From Thelephora terrestris (Eukaryota > Basidiomycota > Agaricomycetes > Thelephorales > Thelephoraceae), in NCBI GenBank assembly GCA_015956445.1, contig WIUZ02000024.1:496001-560000 (forward strand): DNA of 64,000 nt, given 5' to 3'. How positions within the stretch are numbered: position 1 is the stretch's first letter; every line of letters begins with the position of its first letter. Below, piece after piece: positions 10,701 through 23,209 of this stretch. The notes under the pieces were generated by a model that saw only the letters and a list, made by a program, of their open reading frames with translations, did not search any database and was not told the DNA's origin. A program made the translations under genes and the position numbers.

Positions 10701-11694
10701 ATTGGACAGAGAGTGGTGAAGGACCATGATGATCAGAGTCAGAATCCTCGTCCGACTTGTTGGAAGGAGATGCTCGAAGAGTGGATGTGCGGTGAGGAAC
10801 ACGTTGAGCGACGTTCCTACCTCGGGGCCGATTGTTCGAATTTGGAATTGAAGGTGTGGGCGGCTTCAGACTCGGTGATTCTGAGTGAAGATGACCGTCT
10901 ACTTGAGTGTTTGGTCGAGAGGTGGGCTGAGGGCTAGGGCTAGGCGAGCCTGTTTGACTCCTCCTAGCTTGCATCTCCCTGAAAGCCGCGACAGAAACGC
11001 GCTGGGAAGTGTCAGAAGCAACACTGTCTCCTCTCGGCCGAGGGCGGGCAGGGGGAAGGTCGAGGGGAATTGTGGTATCATCAAGGCCTGGCGTACTCGG
11101 TGCAGTTTCCGGACCACTGATGTGACGAAAGGAACGGAGATTAAACGAGTCTCCCTTGAGTTCCGAAGGCGGTGGTGGAGGAGGTGCTCTGGACTTCTTC
11201 CGATCCCTTGCCCACGAGAAAAGGCCACGACCAGACTTTTTGCCGGCTGAGGCGGGAATAGTGGTTTTGACGGTTTCGTGAGACTCTGAGCGTGTATGGT
11301 TGACGTTGGGCATAGATTTGGAGGTGAGAGCATTTTCCAGGTTGCCGCAACCGCCGAAAATGGCAGATTTCTGGGGAGGGGTGAGCGGACTCGTAGAGGG
11401 TTCGGAATGAGTGCCGTTCTGGAGTGAAACGTGGGCCGGGTCCGTGGGGGAAGTGGAGTTCGTCACGGGAAGGTCGAGTTTAGACTTGCTTCGCATGAAG
11501 GGCAGCTTCATTTTGCTTGAAGAAGCACCTGCGTTCCGATAGATGGCGTTCGGCTGTAGGTGAGTATGATCGTGGTCGCTCTCGTCGTTGAAAGACTCGA
11601 TATCAAAGTCCGTGACTACGGTGCTCGTGATAGAGGAAGGAGGTTTCGACCCGGACTTGCCCTTCTTGGAGAAGAGGCCACCCAGAATCGCCAT
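7741..11694 (-). CDS. Large Ser/Pro-rich intrinsically disordered protein, unknown function
   Basis: Three exons on the minus strand, 11694-10464, 10395-8513 and 8457-7741, joined by introns of 68 nt (GTGCGT...CAACAG) and 55 nt (GTGAGA...ACGTAG). They give 1276 aa. It starts MAILGGLFSKKGKSGSKPPS. Long Ser/Thr/Pro-rich and polyproline stretches, many SP/TP sites and basic clusters make it look disordered and heavily phosphorylated. The best ordered patch is near residue 1025: a charged segment, TDEARRRERRRSEAKNAIEL, probably a helix spanning the second splice junction. The C-terminal 200 residues are rich in Met, Gln and Gly (MNPMMGMGMGLPQ). No catalytic domain is recognised. Such proteins in Agaricomycetes are often uncharacterised scaffold or cortex proteins, but that is only a guess. 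The model is well supported by frame closure at both introns. Confidence 0.8.
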
Positions 11695-13130
11695 TACTGA
11701 GAAGCGTTTTATGAATTAAGGGCTTGACGGTGCTGGAGCGGACGAGAAGAGCTTACTGGAAAGTGAGGGGAGTAAAAGTGGAGGAATGGAAAGAAAGGAG
11801 AGAAAAAGGTTGGTGGACAACACGCAGGAGGGGGAGCGGGAACGGTCGATCCCCGTTGGATGCGGTCAGAGACCGACGGGTGTCGGAGTGTAGCGAAACC
11901 AAGCTCGATCAAAAGCCAACAGATGGTCACCAACGAACCGACTCTCGTTAGCAAAAGAAATGTCCATTTCCTCCCTCTCGCATCCCTCAGCAGCTTTCTC
12001 TGACTGAAAGGACGCCACATGGCAGAAAGTACCACGCCCTGTACACGCCCCGCGCCTCCCACATGCGATTTATCCCCGCAAGGTTGATCTGATTCTGGGA
12101 TGTTCTGCGGTTAGCGAGCCAGCTCCCACGCATAACTCGTGTCGCTCTACTCGCGCCAGTTTTTCACCCCGGAAAAACGTTAAATGAAAGCTCCCACGTG
12201 GACTTGGACTAGCCACTGTTGAAGTTGATTAGATTTCGAGGTCCTGAGGCCTTGAGGGCTTACACCTTGCTTTCTCCGCGCCAGCCCCGCCGCTATGACG
12301 CTTACAGCGATTCCTTACTTCAAATTAACGGTCTCTCGGACCTCTCCATCAACTAACTTTGGGTGAGATACGGGCCGTGAGTAGTGTTTCGCGCCAGGTG
12401 TGGTCGTTTTGTATCCTGGTTTGTGACATACCCTGAAGCTTCTCACACGGCGAAGTCACTTCTCAGCTCTATTATCTTCAACAAAGATTACCCGCGTCTA
12501 CGATCTAGCTCACCGTCTTCGGGTCCCGGGCGATCCGACCTGAATCACCCTTATTGATCCTGGTCCATATGCTGTGGCTCTTCGGCGCGAAGGCGTCACC
12601 CGACTTTCACGCAGAGCCTTTTGCAAATGACTCATGCTTCCGTTCAACCGAGGCCTCAACGCATCGGTAATTTCTTCCCCTCAACTTTAATGGTATGTTT
12701 GCTGTCATAGGAAGCTTGACGATCTATTCGAGATCTTGAACTAGCGGCCGAATAATGGGGGCAATTGGCCGGGCCAGGGATCCAATCACACCCTTCAATC
12801 CTTCTGAGCGGGAAGGGGTCGCGTTGTCTTCTACTTTCGAATGTTACTGCATTGCGGGAACGTTCAATCGTTTCAACAACCGATACCGCTGCTCCTAGGT
12901 TTAACGATCCTCAAGTTCTGAGCATTTGAATCTGAATGCTGGAGACTAGTTCACCGTGTCTTGGTCTATGTAGTAGTACCTGTTACGGGATATAAATGCA
13001 GATTTTAAACATTGATTCTGGCTACTCGTTTCCGGGCGTGCACTGTCGTCGTCGATCACCTGGATCTATCTACCTCTCATCGACATCTCGCATCCACTTA
13101 CTCCGCGCCACTCCCGCCACTCCTTCCACA
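11695..13130. other. Intergenic region between divergent genes
   Basis: Holds the upstream regions of the minus-strand disordered-protein gene and the plus-strand F-box gene. No splice-supported gene found. It contains one copy of a dispersed repeat (12022-12127). A pyrimidine-rich leader with CATCGACATCTCGCATCC lies just before the F-box ATG. Confidence 0.45.
12022..12127 (+). repeat. Dispersed short repeat, copy A
   Basis: Shares GCAGAAAGTACCACGCC, a C/A-rich spacer, ACATGCGA, TTGATCTGATTCTG, GGATGTTC and GCTCCCA in order with 23447-23549. Identity is patchy with small indels. It has no ORF, and terminal inverted repeats were not evident by eye. May be a remnant of a short non-autonomous element. 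Confidence 0.5.
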
Positions 13131-14805
13131 ATGACGGACCTCACCCAAAGACTCCCACCCGAGTTGTTAGCTAAGATACTTGAACGCGTGTCTTTCCCTG
13201 ATGTTTTGAGATCTAAGCAGGTGAAGCGATCGCCACCTGCGTGGACATATATGATCTAAACATGATAACAATGCATTGACAGGTCAACCGTGTCTTCCGC
13301 GACGTTATCCTTGCTTCCCCCTTGATCCAACACAAGATAGAACTCCGCGCCGCCGGACTAGAATACAATGCGGCAGCAGGAATTAGCCTCGTCGATAGCC
13401 GGAACGCTCTCCTTCAATACCGCTCGAATCTGGACTCATTACGCCCGGTTGAAAAGAGGAGCTTTGAGATCCTGCAGGCAGGCAAAGTAGTACACGCACG
13501 ATCAGGAGGTGGCGCATTCGCGATCGCCAAGGATTCGGTTCAGGTGTTCACTCTTGGTTCCGCCTCACGAGGAATACCACACAAAGAGTGGGAGATCCCC
13601 CTTCCAGTTACTGATTTGGAAGATTTTTGCTTGTATCCTGGTGACGACGTTATTGCCTTCGTGGAAAAGCAGAGAGTAGAGTGCGTAGCTCCTCCTACGA
13701 ATTGACATCGCAGACTCACTCTGGCGTAGTGGTGATCTGCAGGTCAAAATCCATCTGAGATCTTTGTCTGATGGCGAACATCATCCTGCCGCACTAGTCT
13801 CAACGATCCAGCACTGCTGGAGAGGCGCCGAGACGTATGCCATCTCCTCTGTGTTGATCTCAAGCTCTAGGCTTGTCGAATGTATCGCAGAATTGCCAGG
13901 TAACACAATGGAGCATCTGGCAATTTGGGACTGGAAAAAGGGCCAACTCTTGTTTGTACGTTAATCCTCGTTGTACTTCGACAGCAAAGCTCAAGCATTA
14001 TGTAGGAGCTGGAAGACTACAGTCGTGTCTCTGTCGAATTCATCGACGAACATCGGTTATTCTTTAACCTTGATCCGTGGGGTAGTAGGGCACAATCCCT
14101 TGTGGTTGTTGACACAGAAAAAGTGATGGGAGGGGCTCCCATGCGGACAACATTCCACCTCTCGACTCATCTTTTTTAACTCGAACACCCAATCCTTCTA
14201 CTGGAAGGGGGCGTGCACAAACCATCCCCTGCAGATACCTTGGCTCCCTTCTATCAAGACCCTACTCAGCGGATCGGCGCATTGCTTCTCTCTGTTGGTG
14301 TTGTTGTTTTCCGGGTGGGAGCGTTGTTGGAACTCCTCGAGAGCCACGAGGGTTCTGAAATTGGATGGGATGAATGGGAGGACCACGTGGTTGCCACTCC
14401 TCAGGCTATTGAGTATGGCATGAGCGACGTCACTTGCACCTGGGTGTCTGGATGTCGACTATTTTCCATCTCCCCCGGTCTGGATGCTGAGATGGAACTA
14501 GTTGATTTCAGCATACAGAGACGTGTGAAATACTTGAGCGAACAGGTGGATGCGGACCTTTGTGGAGTCAGGCACATGTTACCCTCCGATGCAAGAGCAC
14601 AAGTTTCATGGTTCGGACCGGATAATATACATACCGGCCATGACAGTATCGTGCTCTCCAACGTGAGTATTGCATTGCCCTGTCCACGTTAGAAACAAGA
14701 CTAAATGGGGCCTCGCGTGTTGCCGTTCAGTGGCTCCCTGATTGGACCAGAGATGGCACAGCTGAGCACCAGCACAAATACGTTTTCCACATATGGACCT
14801 TCTAA
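13131..14805 (+). pseudogene. F-box gene copy 1, interrupted by an in-frame stop
   Basis: Five exons (13131-13220, 13283-13684, 13743-13955, 14006-14662, 14731-14805) match the gene at 15425 exon for exon and in total length (1437 nt). The F-box is at the N-terminus: TDLTQRLPPELLAKILERVS. The exon 4 frame holds TAA at 14177-14179, where the paralogue has an open, Pro-rich stretch. After it, both the frame and the similarity resume to the same C-terminus (HIWTF). Translation would give 292 aa instead of 478. F-box proteins join SCF ubiquitin ligases through Skp1 and bind substrates with the C-terminal part. Loss of the C-terminal third would probably remove substrate binding. A recent pseudogene is most likely; a base-calling error is the alternative. 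Confidence 0.7.
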
Positions 14806-15424
14806 TGGCCCGCGTGGTCTTTTTTCGCGATTGTTCTTGGGCATCCATGGCTATACAGACAGAACGCTTGTAGACGTCACGAGCATCTGATTTTTTTATA
14901 AGTCTCGGATCTCTCGAAGATGGTTTGTCCTGCGTGAAAACGCGGAACCGTTCCAAGAGGACGGAAGCCGATTGCTGGCAGTTGACGTAGATGTCAGCCG
15001 TTGCCACGGTGGTGGATGACATCGATGAATACTTATACATATTGAACTGACCACGTTATCGCGCGATCATGAGTTTCCCAAAGGCCGGCCCATGAATCTT
15101 TGGATGAGAGTCCCGAGAGTCGCTGGGTATGTGTACGATAAGGGGTACAATAACCACTAGTGAAATGCCAGAGAGCTAAAATGACTGTACGGTGTGCGAT
15201 TGTCAGGAGGCTCATTGAACATGATATGAATCTAGCGTCGGTACCAGTGCCTACCGGGAGTGACCGACCGAAGCAGACCAAGATCACGGAAGGGCCGACG
15301 CCGGGTCAGTGCGGCACTCAGCGCTGACAGCGCCCGCGCCGCAAGCCCCCCCGAATTCTCAAGCACATCGATCATCCGCGAGCCGCAACCACCCCGCACT
15401 ACTCCTACCCAACACCCTCCCACA
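14806..15424. other. Spacer between the F-box paralogues
   Basis: Carries the upstream region of copy 2. The last 60 bases (ending CCCTCCCACA then ATG) resemble the leader of copy 1, so the duplication included the proximal promoter. No other gene seen. Confidence 0.45.
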
Positions 15425-17103
15425 ATGACGGACCTAACTCAAAGACTCCCACTTGAGCTGTTAGCTGGAATACTCGAACGCGCATCGATTCCGGACGTTT
15501 TGAGCTTCAAGCAGGTGAAGCGATTGCCACTCGTGTGTCAGACTATTACCTGACTACGGACGACATTGGCAGGTCAACCGCGCCTTCCGGGATGTTATCC
15601 TCTCTTCTCCTCTGGTTCAACACAAGATAGAACTCTACGCCGCCGGACTGGAATACAATGCGGCGGCAGGAATCTGCCTTGCCGATAGCCGAAACGCCCT
15701 AGTTCGATACCGCTCGAACCTGGACTCATTGCGCCCGGCAGAAAAAAGAACGTTAGAAATCGCGTATACAGGCTACAGGTACCACGTAAAATCAGCTGGC
15801 GGCGTTTTCGCGATCATCGAGGAATCAGTACGGTTGATCACTCTGGGTTCAGCCTCACGAGGGATACCACACAGGGAATGGGAGATCCCACTTCCAGTCA
15901 CCGATATAGAGGACTATTGCTTGTATCCTGGTGAGGATGTGATTGCCTTCTTCGAAAAGCAGGCAGTAGAGTGCGTGCCTCCTTGTTTGAATTGACATCG
16001 CAAACTGATTGTGTTGAGGTAGCAACACGCAGATTAAAATCCACCTGAGGTCCCTGTCGGATGGTGAACGTCATCCTGCTGCACTATGCCCGACGATCTA
16101 CTACCCTTGGAGAGATCGTTGGATGTGCGGTATCTACTCTACATCAATGACGAGCTCCAGGATTGCTCTACTTACAAGTACGCGAGCGTGCGGAACGAGG
16201 CTTCTGATGATCTGGGACTGGAAAAGTGCTCACCTCTTGTTTGTACGTCGGTCCTTGTCATGTTTCGATGAACGAAGCTTCAGCATTCATGCATCACGTA
16301 GGAGCTTGCAGAAGAACCCTATACCCTTGTGGAATTCATCGACGATCATCGGCTGTTGGTCATCCTTGATCGGACGCGGGATAATGCATCATCACTTGTG
16401 CTGATTGACACAGAAAAAGTTGTCGTAGGGGCTCCCATGCGAACAACATTTCAACTACCCCCCACTTTCTACCCATGCGCATATCTTCTGATGGAACGGG
16501 GCATGCACGAACCATCCCCTGCGGAGTTATTGGCTCCCTTCTATCAAGACCCTACTCAGCGGATCGCCGCATTGTCACAGATAGCCTCTCGTGATTTTCT
16601 CGTTTTCCGAGTAGGAGCGTTATTGGAACTCCTCGAGAGCCACGAGGGCTCTGAGATTGGATGGGATGAATGGAAGTACTGTGTGGCCAACCCCCGTATT
16701 GACCAAGACCGACTGAACATCCTTCAGGCCTGCGTGTCTGGGTGTCGGTTAATCTGCACGGTTTCAATGGAGCCCGGTAAGGACGCCTGCATGAAGGTTT
16801 TTGATCTCAGCATACAAGGACGCGCAAGCTATTTGAGTGAACAAGTGAACGCGGGCCTGGGAGTCAGGGATATGACACTCAGTGATGCGAGAGCAGAGGT
16901 TTTGGCTTCCGACCTGTTTGATGATATCTATAGCGGCCATGATAGTATCATATTCACATACGTGAGTGTTGCATTAATTTCTTGTTTTTGAGAACGAGAA
17001 TAAATGGAACCTTGCGTGTCACTGCCAGTGGTTGAGTGATATTGGAGATGGCACAGATGAGCAGAACGAAAGCCGATTCGCTTTACACATCTGGAACTTC
17101 TGA
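15425..17103 (+). CDS. F-box protein, copy 2 (intact, 478 aa)
   Basis: Exons 15425-15514, 15573-15974, 16033-16242, 16302-16961 and 17029-17103 are joined by 58-67 nt introns and close in frame at HIWNF. Residues 1-40 hold an F-box (LPLELLAGILERASIPDVLS then VNRAFRDVILSS). The rest has no named repeat, although blocks such as LGSASRGIPHREWEIPLPV and LLESHEGSEIGWDEW are shared with copy 1. Expected role: substrate adaptor of an SCF ubiquitin ligase, substrate unknown. Agaricomycete genomes carry large, fast-evolving families of such genes, often in tandem. Exon 3 is the most diverged exon between the two copies. Confidence 0.85.
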
Positions 17104-17816
17104 CGGGGACGGCGGTCTCTGTTTTTACGATTGCTTTTGGACACCTGTAGCTACGAAGAGAATGAATGGCCGCTAGTGCCCAAATTTTCTATGGGTGTTA
17201 GGTATCTCAAAGACGATATATCTTGCGCGAAACCACTAAAACATTCCGAACGAGGGGAAGCCAATTATGAGCGGCCGGGTCAGATGACAAATGCTGTGGT
17301 GGGTGAACAAATACCGCGCAATCCGTGAGGTTTTACAAAGGCTGGTTCCATGGACGAACCGGCGATTCCCTGAGGTGAGTTGGAGCCTAATGCACGATAA
17401 GGGTACTAATACCAAAAAACCAGGGGGGCAAAAACGAATATATCGTGTGCGAGGTATCTTTCGCAGGCTCAAGTCTTTTCTGTGGAATAGACCGACGGCA
17501 ATTCCCATGCTCGGGTCGTATAGTTACTAATTACCATAATCACTGGTTACATCCTCCTGAGAAGATTGGCCGGAATGTGCTTTCGCCTCAAAAATGTTTG
17601 ACGCAAGTTATGAAACCTTTGCTGACGGAAGAGGTGGCAGTCCCGAGGCTAGAGGCGTTGCAAACGTGGGAAACATTTCCCCAAGGCTCTGACGTAATTA
17701 CATACATATTCACGTCACGTGAAATTTTCTTCCCTCCGGAGGCCATACGACGGACGTTCAATCCCCCAGCAACTGCGACATCCGAGGACGAGCCTTGTGG
17801 CCTTCTGTTCTCATAG
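17104..17816. other. Intergenic, upstream of NTE1
   Basis: No gene supported. Includes the NTE1 promoter. Short frames on both strands lack coding signal. Confidence 0.4.
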
Positions 17817-20800
17817 ATGGACCAAGCCCCCAATACTCCAGGGGAAAGGCATCCGCTTCTCTCTCTTATATCCGCTTGCTTCTGGGTCATTCGTGAGTCG
17901 TGCTGACTTGGTGTGCTGGAGTGATCTGATAAAACCGGACTCGTTTCGTTAGTTTGGTTGTTGAAATGGTTTAAATCGCTTGTTGCCTTTATCACCATCT
18001 CGATACCCCGCCTGATCTATTCCATTCTTTCGTATTCGATGACACTGACGGTGAGCGTTATCCCCGCCGTTTCCGCCTTCCGCATCTTAGACCCACGTGC
18101 AGCTCAACTTTTGGTCTTTTGCAATAATGTTCGTACTTGCTGCTGTGGCGTTCAACTATTGGCTTAGATTCCGCTACCTCAACGTATACTCCGAGTTCCA
18201 AGAACCTCCTCTCGTTAAATCAGATGCCCAGGAACTACACCCCGACGTCAATAGCCCAGACCCACCGACCACGTTCCACAATTACCTGGACGATTTCTTG
18301 CAAGCAGTGAGGGTGTTCGGATTTCTTGAGAAACCAGTGTGCCACGTCTATCACTTCGCTCACGCTCGTCCTGACGTTTGGAAAGGTCTTTCACGAGTTG
18401 GCGAGACATCTACAGACTAGACAATTGATCGCCGGTGATAGCATGTCTTTGGATGAGGACGGGTCGTTTTACTTCGTGGCGGATGGTGTGGTCCAGGTGT
18501 TTGCGAAAGCAGAGAATCAGCCTGTCATTAATGGTACTGGCGTATGGGACGAGGAAGACTTCAACGGGTACCAACTTCTGAACGAAGTCGGTGCGGGTGG
18601 AACCTTGTCCAGCCTCTTCAAGATTTTAAACCTTTTTACGGAACACGTCCAGATCAGTTGGGCCAGCGACGACAGCGGGCAGGGCAGTTCGTCCAGTTCG
18701 GGCTATCACTCCCCAGGCTCCCACCTTGCATACCCCGATTTCAGGATGGGCAGAACTATCTCAGATGTCTCAGCATTTGATCTCGACGGTCGCAGAGCTG
18801 CTCCTGTATCTCGGTCTCCCCGTCCTAGCATCCGGAGGGAATCCGTTTCTTCGTCGAGTTCTACCATTCACCCTCCTGATGTATCATCCCCAGCTCCATC
18901 TCCTGGATCTCAACCTAGGGCTCCCCCGCCGACATTCCGCTCTCGGCCGCCGCCTCGCCCTACATCACTCCATCGTGGTGTTGTGGCCAGGGCCAAGGAG
19001 GACACTACGCTTGCGGTCATACCCGCAGATGCATTTCAACGTTTGACCAAGAAGTTCCCAAAAGCCACGGCCCATATTGTCCAAGGTATCTCAATTTTCT
19101 CGAGGCCAAGATCGAGAGACTAACCTTGCATGATATCTTACAGTCATCCTCACACGTTTCTCAAGAGTGACGTTCAATGCGGCCCACAAATACCTCGGTT
19201 TGACGAGTGAAGTTCTGCGTACCGAGAAAGCCATCAATGACATCGCGGTACACCCCCTTCCAGCATCTTTTTACGAGAGTGGAGGCTTGGAAAGGCTGCG
19301 TCAGCGGTTCGACCATTCACCACAACCAGACGATGCGGGACCTTCGGAGACTGTGAACGCCCCCACGCCCCCTCTTCCATCAGTCTCCCAAAAGAAGGCA
19401 GGCAAGAAGCCAAATGGGGGGATTGTGCTGACAGAAGGGGGACAGCGTGCAGGCCCTAGCCGGCCGGCTTCTAATATTCGTGCCCACCTTTCTTCTCGGA
19501 AGCTCGTCCAAGCGGGAGATCTCTTGAGTATGGTTGGACACTCAAGCGAGGTCTTCAAGCCCAAAGGCTTCCCCCGCCACCCCCGTCGAGAATCGATGCA
19601 CGGTTGGGACACCGACGCCTCTGCCAACGAAGATCCTCTCCCTCTGGATGATTTCAATCTCAAGGAAGAGGTCATGTCATGTATCGCCAAGTCTATCGGT
19701 CTCATTCAACCACCATCGGTCGGAGATGAGCCGTTAGAATCTCCACCCTTCCCTGCAAGCGAATCCGGAGCTAGCTCCTTTCGCTCATCTTACGGTTCGC
19801 TTTCCCTGTTAGAAATGGTAAACGATGGCACTTCGAGCGTGACCGGTTCTTCATCCACGGGAGAGATGACTGGATTGGATAACGAGGTCGAAATCCGATT
19901 TTTCCCTGCTGGCTCTACTTTGATCCACGCAGGCGAGAGGAACGCAGGTAAACCATTTTGCTGTGAAACGATTCGCACGCTTACCACGGACACAGGAATG
20001 TTCTACGTAATTGAGGGATTTCTGGACGTTATACTTCCGGTGACGGACTCAGATGGTAGGTCAGATGCGAAAGTCCCCTCACAGGAGAATCTCCAATCTG
20101 GTCGCACGAGCTGGCAATCCGCGTTTCGTCGTGAGGACAGGCAACCAGAACCGCTGGAAGAGGGGAACCATCTATTCACGGTGAAGCCGGGTGGCATTGC
20201 CGGTTATCTCGGTGAGAATCCTTGCAAACTCCAACCCGACCCATCTGCTAACCTCAGCAGCATCGTTGTGCAACACGGCCTCATACGTGGACATCAAGGC
20301 GAAGACGGACACGTGTGTAGGGTACCTCCCGCATCCTGCTTTGGAACGATTACTGGAGAAACGTCCTATCGTCCTTCTGACGCTTGCTAAGCGACTTACT
20401 TCCCTTCTTTCTCCACTTGGTAAGCACCTTTCTACTCAATCGAGCACCAATTTACAATCAATGATTCCCAGTCCTCCAAATCGACGCTTCCCTCGATTGG
20501 ATACACGTACACGCTGGTCAAGTGTTATGGAGGCCCGAAGATGTCAGCGATTCGATGTACATCGTGATCAATGGCCGTCTACGAGCGATCACCGAGAGCG
20601 AAGAAGGCGGGGTCAATATTGTGGCGGAGTACGGCCAAGATGATACTGTCGGGGAGCTGGATGTGATAACAAACACTCCACGAAGGACAACCCTTCATGC
20701 CATTAGAGATTCAGAGCTGATTAGGATGCCCCAAACACTTTTCAATGCGATCTCGTCGAGGTGAGTTGGTTCTTCCATCACCACCCTGCCTTCATTTATC

Positions 20801-23189
20801 ACTCTTCCACAGAAATCCTCAGATTACTGCAAAGTAAGTTGAACAAACTGTCCGATATACAACTTACTCAAAACCACCGTAGGCTGTTACGCATGATTGC
20901 TTTCAGAGTACGAGAGGAGATCGATTCTTCGGCGGGGTCCAAGTCACGGAAACCACCAACGGAACTTGGGCGGAATAACACGAACCTAAAGACTGTTGCC
21001 ATCCTCCCTGTTAACCGGCATGTCCCCGTAGACGCCTTCGGAAGGAAGTTGCACGCTGCTTTGGAGGCTGCCGGTGCAACTACCTCGTACCTCAACCAAG
21101 CGTTGGCGTCAACCCATCTCGGTAAACATGCTTTCACAAAGGTTGGGAAACTAAAGACTGCCGGATGGCTGGCGGATCTGGAGGAGAAATACCGAATCGT
21201 GTTGTATGTTGCGGATTCCTCCGTCACAAACTCCTGGACCCATACGTGCATCCGGCAGGTCAGTCACGCGGTGGACTCTCTTGTCTCTTGGCTAACTTGG
21301 TGTATGTAATAGGCGGATTGCATCATGGTCGTCGGGATGGGCGACGATCCCAGCCTTGGAGAGTATGAAAAGCTACTACAGTCGATGAAGATTACCGCTA
21401 GAAAGGAGCTTGTCCTACTTCACCCCGATAGATCCGTTGTCCCTGGTTCAACGAGAGAATGGCTCAAGGTGTGTCTTGTAGCGCTGATCAAACGTTCTGC
21501 GACGACTGAAAGCCACAGAATCGACCCTGGATACACCAGCACCTCCACGTCGAGCTCCCGGTGAGTTTGCAGTCGGAATCGCTCAGCTTACTGGCTGAGA
21601 AACTAAACTAGGGTCTGAAATCCCCGCCACGACCGACGCCTTCGCTCCAGGATCCGGTGGCAGTCGCTGCGCTGAAGAACCTCAAGGATAAAGTGCAGCA
21701 CGAGATCAAGAAGTACCGTCGTATCCCCACCGCACGCCAACAGAGGGCCCCAAACACGAGCGATTTTGCTCGTTTGGCGAGGAGGTTGTGCGGCAAGTCG
21801 ATTGGGTTGGTCCTAGGCGGTGGGGGAGCCCGGGGGTTATCTCATCTTGTGGGTACCAGCCGCCTGAATGTCCTGCACCCACCGACATTGTATCCGGCGA
21901 AATAGGGGTTCATCCAAGCACTGGAAGAATACGGGATTCCGATCGATCATATCGGAGGTGCGTGCCCGCTAGTTGTGATCTGCTAAAACTCACACGGTTG
22001 AGGATTGCAGGCACCAGTATCGGAGCGCTTGTCGGTGGACTTTATGCGAGGGAAGGTGATATCATCACCAGTTCTGCGCGGGCCAAACAGTTTAGCGGGA
22101 GGATGGGCAACATATGGCGTCTGCTCTCGGATGTGACTTACCCCATTGTCGCATACACAACGGTCAGCCCAGCAACAAGCCGGGGGATATTGTACTGATT
22201 TCATTCATCAGGGTCACGAATTCAACCGAACGATATGGAAGGCGTTCTACGATCTTCACATCGAAGACATGTGGCTGCCATTCTTCTGCAACACCACTAA
22301 CATCATTACCTCCCGGATGGAGGTACACGAAACAGGTTACGCCTGGCGGTACATTCGTGAGTGCTGATCGAGGTTTAAAAGCTTCAGGGGAAGTATTAAT
22401 GGATGACCTTAGGAGCGTCTATGACGCTTGTTGGTCTTCTTCCACCTTTGTGTGACAACGGCTCGATGCTCGTAGACGGAGGATATAGTATGTGACTATT
22501 TTTACATTCCAGGTCTCATGTTGACCTGCCCGTAGTCGACAATCTGGCAGTATGCCATAAATGTTTGCCCTGACGAGTACTCCACTGACGAACTCTAGGT
22601 CTCTTCCATGTTTGCCATGGGTCCAAGTGCCGTTTTCGCTTGCGATGTTGGTTCGGTACGCTTTCTGATGCTTGTTTTACCAAGCCAGCTTGACGATAAA
22701 CTAGATCGACGACAATTCGCCTCGTGACTTTGGTGACACCGTCTCCGGATGGTGGTTACTGATCAACAGATGGAATCCATTCTCAAACACGAGAAGCGTA
22801 CCAGCGATCACCGAGATCCAGAGTAGACTGGCTTAGTGCGAACCTTTCCTCCTTATGGTGGACTGCACTGAGGCGTGCAATGTAGTGTATCAAGCGTAAA
22901 TACCCTTGAAGAGGCCAAAGTAACAAAGGGGTGTTTGTACGCGCAGGTGCCCGTGCAAGAGGTATGGTATTTTCCTTCATTCCAAAAACTTACGGTGCTA
23001 ACAGGTTTCTGTTAGTATGGTACTCTGCAATTCAGCAAATTCGAGGAGATTCGCAAGGTTGGATACGTGGAAGGCATCAAACTGTTAGAAAAGTGGGCTG
23101 CCGAAGGAAAACTACCCGTCACAACCATTGGAGTGGAAGATATGCACCCGAAAAGAAAAGGAAGAATGCTTCGGCGGAATTCCATCTAA
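17817..23189 (+). CDS. NTE1: Lysophospholipase NTE1 (patatin-like, cyclic-nucleotide-binding domains)
   Basis: 22 exons give 1428 aa. Starts: 17817, 17953, 18103, 18386, 19144, 19996, 20258, 20472, 20813, 20883, 21313, 21519, 21612, 21906, 22011, 22212, 22413, 22536, 22599, 22705, 22886, 23016. It is an ER-membrane phospholipase B that deacylates phosphatidylcholine to glycerophosphocholine and controls lipid homeostasis. N-terminal hydrophobic segments (about residues 13-55 and 59-80) anchor it. Cyclic-nucleotide-binding-like modules follow ([10 protein letters not shown], then [14 protein letters not shown], then [20 protein letters not shown]). The patatin domain has GGGGARG (near 1127), the nucleophile motif GTSIG (Ser near 1157) and the acid in DGGY (near 1275). 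The C-terminus RRNSI is typical of fungal NTE1. The start was chosen because only the exon at 17817 supplies an ATG in frame with the first membrane segment. Exons as short as 14 and 21 nt occur. The exon 3 acceptor could be 18090 instead of 18102, adding four residues. Confidence 0.95.
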
Positions 23190-23209
23190 CTACGGACGAT
23201 ATGGCACGC

